Of a stretch of DNA of 23,633 nucleotides, positions 1 through 6,988 are shown piece after piece. This stretch comes from Candidatus Kuenenbacteria bacterium GW2011_GWA2_42_15 (GTDB lineage: Bacteria; Patescibacteriota; Patescibacteriia; UBA2196; GWA2-42-15). The notes under the pieces were generated by a model. It saw nothing but the letters and a program-made list of their open reading frames with translations. It searched no databases and was not told the origin of the DNA. The translations under genes and the position numbers were made by a program. Location: positions 1-23,633 of the forward strand of contig LCCW01000005.1 of the NCBI GenBank assembly GCA_000998185.1, written 5' to 3'. Every line of letters starts with the position of its first letter. Position 1 is the stretch's first letter.

Positions 1-75
1 GCGGGTATCGTATAACAGCTATTATGCGTCCTTGCCAAGGACGAGAAACGGGTGCGACTCCCGTTACCCGCTCCA
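1..75 (+). tRNA. tRNA-Gly (GCC), CCA encoded, atypical T-loop
   Basis: A complete cloverleaf can be folded. The acceptor GCGGGTA (1-7) pairs with TACCCGC (65-71), followed by discriminator T72 and encoded CCA at 73-75. The anticodon stem CGTCC/GGACG encloses loop TTGCCAA, giving anticodon GCC for glycine. The T-stem ACGGG/CCCGT encloses TGCGACT where TTCGANT is usual, so position 55 is G instead of the near-universal T (pseudouridine). The D-loop reads AACAGC, so the usual G18-G19 pair becomes A-G. The G18:psi55 contact is therefore changed on both sides while G19:C56 is kept. It is probably a functional tRNA, although similar changes are known in the non-translational glycine tRNAs of staphylococci. 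Confidence 0.93.
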
Positions 76-82
76 AAAAAGT

Positions 83-115
83 TCCCCGAAATTTTGGGGG
101 ATTTTTATTTTTTTT
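83..115 (+). terminator. Rho-independent terminator of tRNA-Gly
   Basis: The stem TCCCC/GGGGA with loop GAAATTTT is followed by a T-rich tract of about 14 nt. It lies 8 nt after the encoded CCA, as expected for a monocistronic tRNA transcript. Confidence 0.75.
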
Positions 116-184
116 ATGTTGTGTTTGGCCGCTGGTTCAAAGGGGCTTCAAGTACAATCTGGAGCCAACATAATTTTTAGGTCC

Positions 185-213
185 TTGATTTTTGTCTTGA
201 GATGCGCTATAAT
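185..213 (+). promoter_or_regulatory. Sigma-70-type promoter TTGATT-17-TATAAT
   Basis: TTGATT at 185-190 and a perfect TATAAT at 208-213 are separated by 17 nt. The predicted start near 220 lies about 130 nt upstream of the ATG at 352. The promoter plausibly drives the broken secreted-protein gene, but its transcript would meet the hairpin at 228-247 almost immediately. Confidence 0.65.
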
Positions 214-227
214 TATTTTAGACAATC

Positions 228-252
228 AAGAGCCCTAGGGGGCTCTTTTAAA
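228..252 (+). terminator. GC-rich hairpin with short T-run just after the promoter
   Basis: AAGAGCCC (228-235) and GGGCTCTT (240-247) form an 8-bp perfect stem with a 4-nt loop, followed by TTTAAATTT. It begins about 8 nt after the predicted transcription start. It could be an early terminator or attenuator for the following gene, or only a stabilising 5' hairpin. The rest of the leader to 351 shows no ORF or recognised riboswitch. Confidence 0.45.
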
Positions 253-351
253 TTTCATTAAATAAAATTTATACTGGCCGTAGTGAACAGCGAGGTCGAG
301 CGCGAAGTGCCGGAAGCGTAAATTTTTCTAAAATTTTAACAGTAATGTTTT

Positions 352-678
352 ATGGAAAACAAAAACAAAAAACAATGCGGGGGCGACAGCGTAGAAAAGA
401 AGCAGACACGATTTAATAAACACATTCACCCGGTAACCAGTTGGGTGTCAGTCGCGGCTGTTTCTTTGTCGTCATTTTTAATCATTTCAGCTGTTTTGGC
501 ACAGACAGGAACCATTAATCAACCCTTTGAACCGGTACCAGGAGCGGCTTATGACCAGAACATACCACCTGGTAATGTGCCAATATATAGATCCTGGCGC
601 GATATTTGCTCCAGGGGACGATGGGTCCCGCCCGGAGCAGGTTCCACCGGCATCAGGCATAGCACCAATGCCCGGTGA
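352..678 (+). CDS. Secreted/anchored protein, N-terminal fragment (frameshifted gene, part 1)
   Basis: This is the first of three overlapping reading frames that together look like one gene of about 470 codons (352-1760). It supplies a Lys-rich N-terminus and a hydrophobic segment (residues about 31-48) ending in AVLA-Q, which resembles a signal-peptidase I site. An extracytoplasmic location is therefore likely. The meaningful sequence runs to about nucleotide 590. After that the frame gives an Arg/Trp-rich tail, while frame +1 continues with a Pro/Gly-rich linker. The likely slip is at the TATATAG stretch (about 584-590), where one extra base would explain the shift. I do not recognise a family. 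Confidence 0.6.
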   Translation: MENKNKKQCGGDSVEKKQTRFNKHIHPVTSWVSVAAVSLSSFLIISAVLAQTGTINQPFEPVPGAAYDQNIPPGNVPIYRSWRDICSRGRWVPPGAGSTGIRHSTNAR

Positions 679-1528
679 TACTTCAACGCAACAGCCAACA
701 GGCTGCGCGGCCGGGACTGATTGCGGTGGACAGATTTCGGGACAGCCGGGGTATAGTCAACCTGGTCAGCCCAGTTCAGGGGGGGCACTGGGTCAGCCCG
801 GAGAATACCGGCAGCCAATGCCCGGAGCAGCTGGTCAGATGGGGCAGGACTCTAACCCTGGACAAATGGATGACCAGGGCCGAATGGGACCAAGCGAAGA
901 GGAGCAGAAAAAAATGGACGAGCAACGATTTGCCCAAATGAAAAAAGGTTTTACCAGATTTATTAAAGAAGTGGCCAGAATAAAAAATCAAGTTAATGTT
1001 TATAAAAAGAAAGGCGTAGCCATTCCGGATGATTTGACGAACGCCCTTGGCACAATGACTGAGATGGTCGGCAAAATCAAGTCGGCCACCACGCCAGATG
1101 AGCTTGAGGAGGTGATGGATGGTTTTCAAGATTCAATGATGATAGTTCAAGAATGGATGCCGAAATTGTCAATACTTGTGGAAATTCCAAGGATGGTCAA
1201 ACAGGCGGAGAAGGAAATAGTCCGCGCTGAAAAGGCTTATAAAGCTGATGAGAAAAAAGTGAAAAGCTCCAAAATGGATTTGGCGGATTATTTGAGCCAA
1301 TTCCGTTTGGCGATTGATACGCAAAAGGCAATCCTGGAGGAAGCCAAAGGCCTGGCCAAGAGTGACCCGTCTGGAGTTGAACCAGGCGGAGAAATCATTG
1401 AGAAGTCTGAAAAAAAGGAAACTGGAAACCGGCGAATTGCAGGTTCTATTAACGGAAGCGAAGAATCAGTTCGCTCAAATCAAAAAGATGGCCAGCGCCA
1501 GGCCCTTGGATGTGGAGGCGATCATTGA
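527..1528 (+). CDS. Secreted/anchored protein, central fragment (frameshifted gene, part 2)
   Basis: This is the middle section of the broken gene. The real coding part begins at about 590 (residue ~22 of this frame). The codons before that shadow the first fragment, so the ATG at 527 is unlikely to be used. It encodes a Pro/Gly/Gln-rich, low-complexity linker of about 90 residues (many PG and GQ pairs, two Cys), then a long charged helical region (from EEEQKKMDEQRFAQMKKGF onward) rich in Lys and Glu that is likely coiled coil. In-frame sense continues to the A7 run at 1410-1416. Beyond that this frame degrades and ends in TGA at 1528, while the next frame continues the helix. No family was recognised. 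A stalk-plus-coiled-coil surface protein is the best structural description. Confidence 0.6.
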   Translation: MNRYQERLMTRTYHLVMCQYIDPGAIFAPGDDGSRPEQVPPASGIAPMPGDTSTQQPTGCAAGTDCGGQISGQPGYSQPGQPSSGGALGQPGEYRQPMPGAAGQMGQDSNPGQMDDQGRMGPSEEEQKKMDEQRFAQMKKGFTRFIKEVARIKNQVNVYKKKGVAIPDDLTNALGTMTEMVGKIKSATTPDELEEVMDGFQDSMMIVQEWMPKLSILVEIPRMVKQAEKEIVRAEKAYKADEKKVKSSKMDLADYLSQFRLAIDTQKAILEEAKGLAKSDPSGVEPGGEIIEKSEKKETGNRRIAGSINGSEESVRSNQKDGQRQALGCGGDH

Positions 1529-1760
1529 AGCCATTGATGATTTGGTGGATAAAAAACAAGAATTTGCTGATAAGGTGGAAGAGCTGACGGGCACAAGCGA
1601 GTATATGCCGCAGGCGTCCTCATCATTAAGCCAGCCATTCCAGTTAAATATGCCAGCGGGCTACATAGTAGAAGGAGTGAGCGGAGGGGGAGGTTCTTCA
1701 ACGCAGACCTGCGATCTCAATGGTGTAGAAATGCCAGGTAAGTGCGAAGATTATAAATAA
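1314..1760 (+). CDS. Secreted/anchored protein, C-terminal fragment (frameshifted gene, part 3)
   Basis: This is the last section of the broken gene. Its genuine coding portion starts at the A7 run near 1410. Removing one A joins the central fragment to RKLETGELQVLLTEAKNQ with no interruption. It continues the charged helical region, then gives a Ser/Gly-rich stretch (GVSGGGGSS) and a short end with two Cys (CDLNGVEMPGKC) that could form a disulfide outside the cytoplasm. The gene ends in TAA directly before a bidirectional terminator. The first ~32 residues of this frame overlap the central fragment and are probably not translated. Confidence 0.55.
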   Translation: MIRKRQSWRKPKAWPRVTRLELNQAEKSLRSLKKRKLETGELQVLLTEAKNQFAQIKKMASARPLDVEAIIEAIDDLVDKKQEFADKVEELTGTSEYMPQASSSLSQPFQLNMPAGYIVEGVSGGGGSSTQTCDLNGVEMPGKCEDYK

Positions 1761-1771
1761 AGGTCTTAAAT

Positions 1772-1799
1772 AAAAATTCCGCGGTACCGCGGAATTTTT
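1772..1799. terminator. Bidirectional terminator (perfect palindrome)
   Basis: The arms AAAAATTCCGCGGT and ACCGCGGAATTTTT form a perfect 14-bp inverted repeat, T-flanked on both strands. It sits between two convergent genes (the + gene ending at 1760 and the - gene ending at 1798), so it can terminate both. Confidence 0.85.
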
Positions 1800-2016
1800 A
1801 TTTAATTCTTACCAATTTATGGCGCGAGGTTGCGCCCTTGATAATATTAAAGCTGGACGGAGATAGTCCTAAGTGTTTGGCTAGTAGTTTTATCATGGCA
1901 TCATTGGCTTTGCCTTTATCTGGCGCGGCCATAGTATGGATTTCAAAATGCGTATCGTCAAGCTGAGTGACTTTATTTACTTTAGCCTTGGGAGTTACTT
2001 TGGCTTTTATTATCAT
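1798..2016 (-). CDS. DUF167 (YggU/UPF0235) family protein
   Basis: This 72-residue protein matches the DUF167 fold family in length and in its signature. The segment APDKGKANDAMIKLLAKHLG is followed by IIKGATSRHKLVRI, the typical Gly-(Ala/Glu)-x-SR-x-K block. The biochemical function of the family is not established. Its ATG lies one nucleotide after the TAA of the upstream phosphatase gene, so it is probably translationally coupled as the last gene of a four-gene minus-strand operon. The C-terminus reaches into the palindromic terminator. Confidence 0.88.
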   Translation of the reverse strand: MIIKAKVTPKAKVNKVTQLDDTHFEIHTMAAPDKGKANDAMIKLLAKHLGLSPSSFNIIKGATSRHKLVRIK

Positions 2017-2017
2017 C

Positions 2018-2806
2018 TTATTTTATATTTTTAACAGTTCTAATTAAGCAGTCGCTGATTCTTTTATTTGAGGCAATGATGCCATGTGAATTTAAATTCC
2101 ATTCGCGACCGTTCAGGTCAGTGCAAATTCCGCCAGCTTGGCGGACAAGCAATGAGCCGGCGGCCACATCCCAAGGTGGTACGCCCGGGATAATAATGGC
2201 CTCGGTTTTGGCGCGGGCAACCCAGGCCATTTCAATTGAAGCAGAGCCAATTTGACGCAGGTCGCGGGCTTGAAGTTTTAATTTTTTATAAATATTAATG
2301 GCTTGCTGCATGGCTGGCTGGGTGTTGCCATGGCAAAAAGTCAGAAAAGCATCGGCAATTTTATGCTCGCTGGAGACTTTGATTTTTTTATTATTAAGCG
2401 TGGCTGGTTTGTTTTTTTCAGCTAGATAAAGTTCATCTAAAAATGGCACATAAATTAGACCCAGAATAATTTGATTATTTTCAGCTAAAGCAATGGCAAT
2501 AGAAAAAAGCGGGTTGCCCATGGAAAAATTAGTTGTGCCGTCCAAGGGATCAATTAGCCAGAGATAACCAGATTTTTGGTTGCCGGTTTTGCCAACCTCT
2601 TCTGACAGGATATTATGTTCTGGAAAATGTTTTTTAATGGCAGATAAAATTATTTTTTCACTGGCCAGATCAGCCGGAGTAACAATTTCATGTTTGCTTT
2701 TAAGGCGGACATTGGCGCGATTGTGCGTGATGAATTTTTTCAGCAGCATTTTACCTGCTTTTTTAGCCGCCTTAATGGCGATTTGTTTTTCTTGGGTGAT
2801 ATTCAT
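2018..2806 (-). CDS. Inositol monophosphatase family protein (SuhB-like)
   Basis: This 262-residue protein is a Mg2+-dependent, Li+-sensitive-type sugar-phosphate phosphatase. The metal-binding motifs are intact: LSEE near residue 68, WLIDPLDGTTNF near 83-94 (the DPxDGTxNF signature), and the second signature PWDVAAGSLLVRQAGG near 208-223. Possible substrates include inositol 1-phosphate, fructose 1,6-bisphosphate and PAP, and they cannot be told apart from sequence. The start MNITQEKQIAIKAAKKAGK matches the usual N-terminal helix. It lies 34 nt after the metallo-beta-lactamase gene in the same operon. Confidence 0.92.
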   Translation of the reverse strand: MNITQEKQIAIKAAKKAGKMLLKKFITHNRANVRLKSKHEIVTPADLASEKIILSAIKKHFPEHNILSEEVGKTGNQKSGYLWLIDPLDGTTNFSMGNPLFSIAIALAENNQIILGLIYVPFLDELYLAEKNKPATLNNKKIKVSSEHKIADAFLTFCHGNTQPAMQQAINIYKKLKLQARDLRQIGSASIEMAWVARAKTEAIIIPGVPPWDVAAGSLLVRQAGGICTDLNGREWNLNSHGIIASNKRISDCLIRTVKNIK

Positions 2807-2840
2807 AGATAAGTAAATTAAGAAAAGTAAGTAAATCAGG

Positions 2841-3605
2841 TTATATTTTAATCCGCATTAAATCTTTGGCAATAATTATTTGTCCTTTGTAATACTTGGA
2901 AATTATTTTTTTTATTTTTTTATCATCTGCTTCAGGCGGAAGATGCGTAGCAATAATTTTTTTAACCTTTGCTTTTTCGGCCATTTCTCCGACAAGTTCA
3001 GGATGAAGATGTCCCGTTGCCGGCACCATACTGCAATTTTCAATCAATAAAAGATCACAATTTTTTGCCAAGGCGATTATTGCTTCTTGGCTTTTTTTAT
3101 CATTATCTCCGCAGAAACAAATTTTTTTATTTTTATAGCTCAATTTATAACCGATTTCATAAGGTGTAAATGTTTTTCCCATTTTTTCCGGCATTAATTT
3201 TGTTTCTACTGACAGATTATTAATTTTAAACTTATTATTTTTCAAATCTCTAACGCTGATCTTTAATGGAGCTTTTTTCATATCTGGAATAAAAGCTTCC
3301 AGCATTTTTTTGTAAAACATTTTAAATTTTGGTGGTCCATAAATTGCTAATCTGTCTTTTTTAAGGCCAGACCAGCGGATTGGCCAGAGCAAACTGGGCA
3401 ATCCCGATACATGATCAACATGAGTATGGGTAATAAGAATATGAGAAATATCAAATATGTTATAGCCGGCTTTAGCGGCTTGTCTGATTGCTCCGTCGCC
3501 GGCATCAAGTAAAATTAGTTTGTTATCTGCTTCAAGCAGGTAGCCTGGAGCATTTCTCTTTTTTTGCGGCAATGCGTTGCCTGATCCTAAAATTGTTAAT
3601 CGCAT
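2841..3605 (-). CDS. MBL-fold metallohydrolase, RNase Z-like
   Basis: This 254-residue protein opens with the beta-strand MRLTILGSGNA and has the metal-binding HTHVDH motif (THTHVDHVSGLPSLL, residues ~59-73). The downstream metal ligands are plausible: an Asp in FCGDND (~164-169), and His residues in GHLHPEL and ATHLPPE. The arrangement resembles RNase Z/ElaC and related phosphodiesterases. The usual SGDT motif is CGDN here, so tRNA 3'-end processing is possible but not proven. That role would be of interest because some tRNAs in this window encode CCA and others do not. It starts 10 nt after the metallophosphoesterase gene. Confidence 0.85.
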   Translation of the reverse strand: MRLTILGSGNALPQKKRNAPGYLLEADNKLILLDAGDGAIRQAAKAGYNIFDISHILITHTHVDHVSGLPSLLWPIRWSGLKKDRLAIYGPPKFKMFYKKMLEAFIPDMKKAPLKISVRDLKNNKFKINNLSVETKLMPEKMGKTFTPYEIGYKLSYKNKKICFCGDNDKKSQEAIIALAKNCDLLLIENCSMVPATGHLHPELVGEMAEKAKVKKIIATHLPPEADDKKIKKIISKYYKGQIIIAKDLMRIKI

Positions 3606-3615
3606 ATTATTTGGT

Positions 3616-4119
3616 TTATTTAATCAATTCCAAAATTTTTAATTCCAATTTACCGGTGGCGGTATCCCAAATGGCAAAGGTGGCTTTGTAAAACATACCG
3701 GCCAGAGTGCCGGGGTTGGAGACAATAGTTTTGCCAATATGTTCAATCCAGGGCTGGTGGCTGTGGCCGTAGAAGATGAAATCGTATTTGGCAGTTTGGG
3801 CGAGCTCTTTGGCAATGTTCGGGTAATGCGTTAGGGCAATCTTCCGGCGGTCAATTTCAAATTCGGCCAGATCGCCGTAATGAATAAGGTGAGAAAAATT
3901 TTGAGCGACTTTCATTTCATTTTCCCGGTCGGCAACATTGCCGTAGACAATATGGATTTTTCCCGAGAAACCGGGGGCGAGAATTTCCTTTAGAGTGGCG
4001 GGAGCGCAGATATCGCCCAAAACAAATAATTGCTCAACTTTATTGGCTTTGGCCCAAGCGAGAAATTTTTCCAAATTGACCAAGTTGTCGTGCATGTCGG
4101 AAATAATGGAAATCAGCAT
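3616..4119 (-). CDS. YfcE/MJ0936-type metallophosphoesterase
   Basis: This 167-residue calcineurin-like phosphodiesterase of the compact YfcE/MJ0936 type has all the metal-ligand blocks in order. They are SDMHDN (residues ~7-12), LGDICA (~34-39), YGNVADRE (the GNxD/E block), THYP, and YGHSHQPW (GHTH-like). Substrate is unknown; family members hydrolyse phosphodiesters in vitro. It is the first gene of the minus-strand operon down to the DUF167 gene. The ATG is preceded by an AT-rich leader without a Shine-Dalgarno sequence, and a palindromic repeat lies just upstream. Confidence 0.9.
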   Translation of the reverse strand: MLISIISDMHDNLVNLEKFLAWAKANKVEQLFVLGDICAPATLKEILAPGFSGKIHIVYGNVADRENEMKVAQNFSHLIHYGDLAEFEIDRRKIALTHYPNIAKELAQTAKYDFIFYGHSHQPWIEHIGKTIVSNPGTLAGMFYKATFAIWDTATGKLELKILELIK

Positions 4120-4150
4120 AAAGCTAAAAATTACTAATTATGATTTTTGC

Positions 4151-4274
4151 GTCTGTCGTTCTCGGGCGAGGAGTCCCGCGACTGCGGGACGACGAGACCC
4201 GGGGGATCCAGTTTTTTTTAATTCTCTTCTTTTTGTTTTTTGTCTGGATTCCCGCCTGCGCGGGAATGACAGAG
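4151..4274. repeat. Palindromic REP/MITE-like element
   Basis: Two inverted arms enclose a T-rich spacer. The left arm (4151-4211) runs from GTCTGTCGTTCTCGGG to CCGGGGGATCCAG and contains its own hairpin GTCCCGCGACTGCGGGAC. The right arm (4243-4274) reads CTGGATTCCCGCC, TGCG, CGGGAATGACAGAG. The outer ends and the CTGGAT/ATCCAG inner ends are inverted copies. A related piece (GTCATTCCCGCC...GGCGGGAATC) occurs at 15315-15366. The stretch 4275-4398 up to the end of the endonuclease gene shows nothing recognisable. Confidence 0.7.
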
Positions 4275-4398
4275 AAAGTATTTTTAGGGAATAAATGTGA
4301 GAAATTTAAAAATACATTGTGGATATACAAACAAGTTATTTAGTGGCGCGTTTTGGTGATTTGCATGTTTGCAATTGATTTGTATATTCGCATGAGTA

Positions 4399-5262
4399 TT
4401 ATCTTTGGTCACGAATTTGCTTGAGGGTCTGAATGTCTTTTTTGCGCCGGGAGTCGGTCGGAGTTTCCAAAATAAGATCAATGTCAAGTTTTTTATTTTT
4501 TATAAATTTAATCAGGGCGGAAAAACCGGCTAGGCCGATTTCACCGTCGCCTATGTCAGCGTGGCGGTCGGAGCGCGAACCAAGAGCGGTTTTGGAATCA
4601 TTGAGATGAATAAGCTTTAATTTTTCAAGGCCGGTGGTTTTGTCAAATTCAGCAAAGGTTTTTTTGACGGCTTGCCCGTCGCGGAGGTCATAGCCGGATT
4701 CAAAAGCGTGAGCGGTATCAAAACAAACATTAATTTTAGATTGATGATTGATGATTTTAGATTTTTCTATTTCTTTGATGATGTGACTAATTTCTTTGAA
4801 TGAATCGCCAATAATTTGGCCGGAGCCGGCGGACAGTTCAATCAAAAATTGAGTGGAACCCGTGTAACCAGTCAAAACTTTTTCAATGCCCCGAATAACT
4901 TTTTTCAGGGCTTCTGCTTCGCCCAAATCTCTGGCCGAGCCAAGGTGCGTCATCAGGAACTTGGCACCTAAAAGCGAGCCGCGTTCAAGCTCCTTTTTTA
5001 ACACGGAAATTGAGCTATGGTAAATGCGGTTATTGGCTGACGCCAGGTTGATGAAATACGGAGCGTGAATATAGTAGCGGTTAAAGCCGTATTTTTTGTT
5101 GTTATTCTTGAATTTGCCGATCTCGTTTTCTGATAAAAGCGGAGCCTGACCGCCCTGGGGCGGACGCGAAAAAAACTGGTAGCATTCGCAACCTTGTTTT
5201 TTGGCGTTGAGCGGGGTGTTAGCCACGCTGCCGGCGGCGGAAATATGGGCGCCGATGAACAT
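4399..5262 (-). CDS. nfo: Endonuclease IV (AP endonuclease)
   Basis: This 287-residue Zn-dependent apurinic/apyrimidinic endonuclease of base-excision repair cleaves 5' to abasic sites. All family blocks are present: MFIGAHISAAGS at the N-terminus, FLMTHLGSA, IELSAG (the usual metal-ligand Glu, in a less common context), CFDTAHAFESGYDL, HLNDSK, then SRSDRHADIGDGEIG, and DLILETPTD near the end. I place the start at the ATG at 5262 because the family begins exactly at MFIGAH. The 14 upstream in-frame residues (hydrophobic, from an ATG at 5304) do not belong to the family. It lies downstream of trigger factor but behind a hairpin, so it probably has its own transcript. Confidence 0.95.
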   Translation of the reverse strand: MFIGAHISAAGSVANTPLNAKKQGCECYQFFSRPPQGGQAPLLSENEIGKFKNNNKKYGFNRYYIHAPYFINLASANNRIYHSSISVLKKELERGSLLGAKFLMTHLGSARDLGEAEALKKVIRGIEKVLTGYTGSTQFLIELSAGSGQIIGDSFKEISHIIKEIEKSKIINHQSKINVCFDTAHAFESGYDLRDGQAVKKTFAEFDKTTGLEKLKLIHLNDSKTALGSRSDRHADIGDGEIGLAGFSALIKFIKNKKLDIDLILETPTDSRRKKDIQTLKQIRDQR

Positions 5263-5378
5263 AAAGTCAAGAGAACAAAAAATCAATAAAACATGAAAAC
5301 ACAAAAAACGATTAACAGTTAATGAAGAAGATCAGGTCGGGATAATATTAGTGTAGCAATAATTGGATTAAATTTAAA

Positions 5379-5407
5379 CACCCCGGCCTTGCAGGAAGGG
5401 CGGGGTG
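5379..5407 (-). terminator. Hairpin terminator after trigger factor
   Basis: CACCCCGGCCTT and AAGGGCGGGGTG form an 11-bp stem with one mismatch and loop GCAGG, 9 nt past the trigger factor stop codon. On the minus strand it is followed by TTTAAATTTAAT, a weak U-tract. Confidence 0.65.
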
Positions 5408-5415
5408 GTATAAAA

Positions 5416-6702
5416 TTATTCCTTGACGATTTTTTCCTTGAGCCAGTCAATGACTTTTTTATTCGTAAGCGTCTGGGCGAGATAATAGCGGTAGTCAGAG
5501 GATTTCACTTGCGCTAAAAATTTCTTGTTGTCTTGGTAAAGATTGGTAATATTTTTTACTTCATCATCAATTTCGTTCTCGGAAACAGAGATATTTTCTT
5601 TTTTGGCTAAGGCGCGCAGGAGCAGTATGCTTTTGGCGCGCACTTCAGCTTGGGGGCGCAGATCTTTTTTAAGGCCGGCCTCTGTTTTATTCAAATTAGT
5701 GAGCCAGGTGGCGAGATCCAGCCCGCGATTGGCAAGATCGCGCTCCAGCTCGTGGATCATAAGGTGGACTTCATTAGCCATCAGTTTTTCAGGCAGTTCG
5801 GGAAAGCCGGTTTTGTCAATAATTGTTTTTAAGAGCTCATTTTCCAGTTGGCGGTTGGATTCAATCTGTTTTTCCGCAGTGAGGTTTTCTTTGAGGTGTT
5901 TTCTTAAATCTTCAATATTTTGAAAATCACCGATGGTTTTAGCAAAATCGTCATTCGGCTTTGGGATCTCAAGGCGATAGACGGCGTTGACGGTGACGGT
6001 GAACTCGCAATTTTTATTGGCAAAATTATTTTGGAAATATTCTTTAGGAAAAGCGGTATCAAATTTTTTGGTCTCACCGGCCACCATGCCAATGATTTGT
6101 TTCTCAAAGCCTGGTATCATATGCTCTTCACCTAAGAAAACGGGGAAATTTTTCTGGGAACCGTTTTCCTGCGGGACGCCGGCAATGGATATTTGATAAT
6201 CAAGCTTCACCAGGTCGTTATTTTCCGCCGGCCGCGTTTCCAAAATTTCCGCGGCGCGGGATTTGGCCAGCCGTTCCAAAATCTTGTCAACTTCTTTTTC
6301 CTCAATATTGATCGTTGGTTTTTTTAGAGAAAGCGAAACCAAATTGGGCGGAGTGATTTCCGGCAAGACAGACACCCTGGCTTCATAGATGAGATTGTCG
6401 CCGGGAGTCATTTTTTTGATAGTAATCTCCGGAGAACCCAGGGTATTAATTTTTTCTTTCAAAATAGCTTCAGCAAAGGTGCGGCTGATAATCTCCGAGA
6501 GAGCTTCATTTAGGATTTCACCCTCGCCCACCCTTTGTTTGACAATATTATAAGGCGCGTAGCCGGGACGAAAGCCGTCTATTTTTGTTTTGGTGGACAT
6601 TTTCTGGGTGGCAGCCAACATAAATTTTTGATATTCATCGGGCTGGATTTCGAGCGTGAGCAGCGCCTCGGCGCGAGGCAACATTTGAACTTTAATTTGC
6701 AT
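5416..6702 (-). CDS. tig: Trigger factor, ribosome-associated chaperone/PPIase
   Basis: This 428-residue protein has the full three-domain trigger factor order. The N-terminal ribosome-binding domain (about 1-115) has the signature IDGFRPGYAPYNIV (canonical GFRxGxxP). The FKBP-type peptidyl-prolyl isomerase domain (about 160-258) includes FLGEEHMIPGFEKQIIGM. The helical chaperone domain (about 260-428) follows. It binds near the nascent-chain exit of the 50S subunit and protects new polypeptides. The length agrees with the family (about 430). The minus-strand promoter TTGCCT-16-TAAAAT lies just upstream and gives a leader of about 20 nt with no Shine-Dalgarno sequence. Confidence 0.95.
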   Translation of the reverse strand: MQIKVQMLPRAEALLTLEIQPDEYQKFMLAATQKMSTKTKIDGFRPGYAPYNIVKQRVGEGEILNEALSEIISRTFAEAILKEKINTLGSPEITIKKMTPGDNLIYEARVSVLPEITPPNLVSLSLKKPTINIEEKEVDKILERLAKSRAAEILETRPAENNDLVKLDYQISIAGVPQENGSQKNFPVFLGEEHMIPGFEKQIIGMVAGETKKFDTAFPKEYFQNNFANKNCEFTVTVNAVYRLEIPKPNDDFAKTIGDFQNIEDLRKHLKENLTAEKQIESNRQLENELLKTIIDKTGFPELPEKLMANEVHLMIHELERDLANRGLDLATWLTNLNKTEAGLKKDLRPQAEVRAKSILLLRALAKKENISVSENEIDDEVKNITNLYQDNKKFLAQVKSSDYRYYLAQTLTNKKVIDWLKEKIVKE

Positions 6703-6727
6703 AAAATTGTTTAGTTATTTATATATT

Positions 6728-6755
6728 ATTTTAACATTTTTGGCGGATTAGGCAA
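6728..6755 (-). promoter_or_regulatory. tig: Promoter for trigger factor, TTGCCT-16-TAAAAT
   Basis: Read on the minus strand, TTGCCT (6750-6755) and TAAAAT (6728-6733) are separated by 16 nt. The predicted start near 6721 is about 20 nt before the ATG at 6702. Confidence 0.55.
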
Positions 6756-6805
6756 GCGAGAAAAGCTTGGCGGTCAATTGACCTTGGCGATGTTTATTTG
6801 GTAAT

Positions 6806-6985
6806 ATCTAGTTAAGGGACTATCGCCGAATACCATTTCTACTGCAATTTGAAAATTTTGGCTGCAAAATCCAAAAAACTCCTCCGCCCATATTAACATA
6901 TAAACATCGTCGTTTTTTGAATTTTTCGCTACAAAATTTTCAAATTTCGTTACGAAAGCGCATTCGGCGACAATCCCTTAAAGAT
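6806..6985. repeat. Long imperfect inverted repeat (MITE-like or cis-regulatory hairpin)
   Basis: The left arm (6806-6882) and right arm (6909-6985) are reverse complements at roughly three positions in four. The terminal blocks are TTAAGGGACTATCGCCGAAT on the left and ATTCGGCGACAATCCCTTAA on the right (17/20 paired). The inner blocks are AATTTGAAAATTTTG with CAAAATTTTCAAATT (perfect 15 bp) and CAAAAAAC with GTTTTTTG. About 26 nt separate the arms. The right end stops 3 nt before the ATG of the next gene. No clear target duplication was found. GATGTTTAT also occurs both just outside the left arm and, inverted, in the loop. Confidence 0.75.
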
Positions 6986-6988
6986 TTT

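Noticed and set aside
4124..4343. Short ORFs across the palindromic element
   Set aside because: Their residues come from the inverted repeat and its T-rich spacer.
5263..5304. 14-residue hydrophobic extension of endonuclease IV
   Set aside because: The family starts at MFIGAH; the extension looks like untranslated leader, not a signal peptide for a DNA repair enzyme.
6917..6988. N-terminal extension of the membrane-anchored protein from a TTG codon
   Set aside because: It translates the right arm of the inverted repeat into a basic stretch; the ATG at 6989 gives a standard anchor start.
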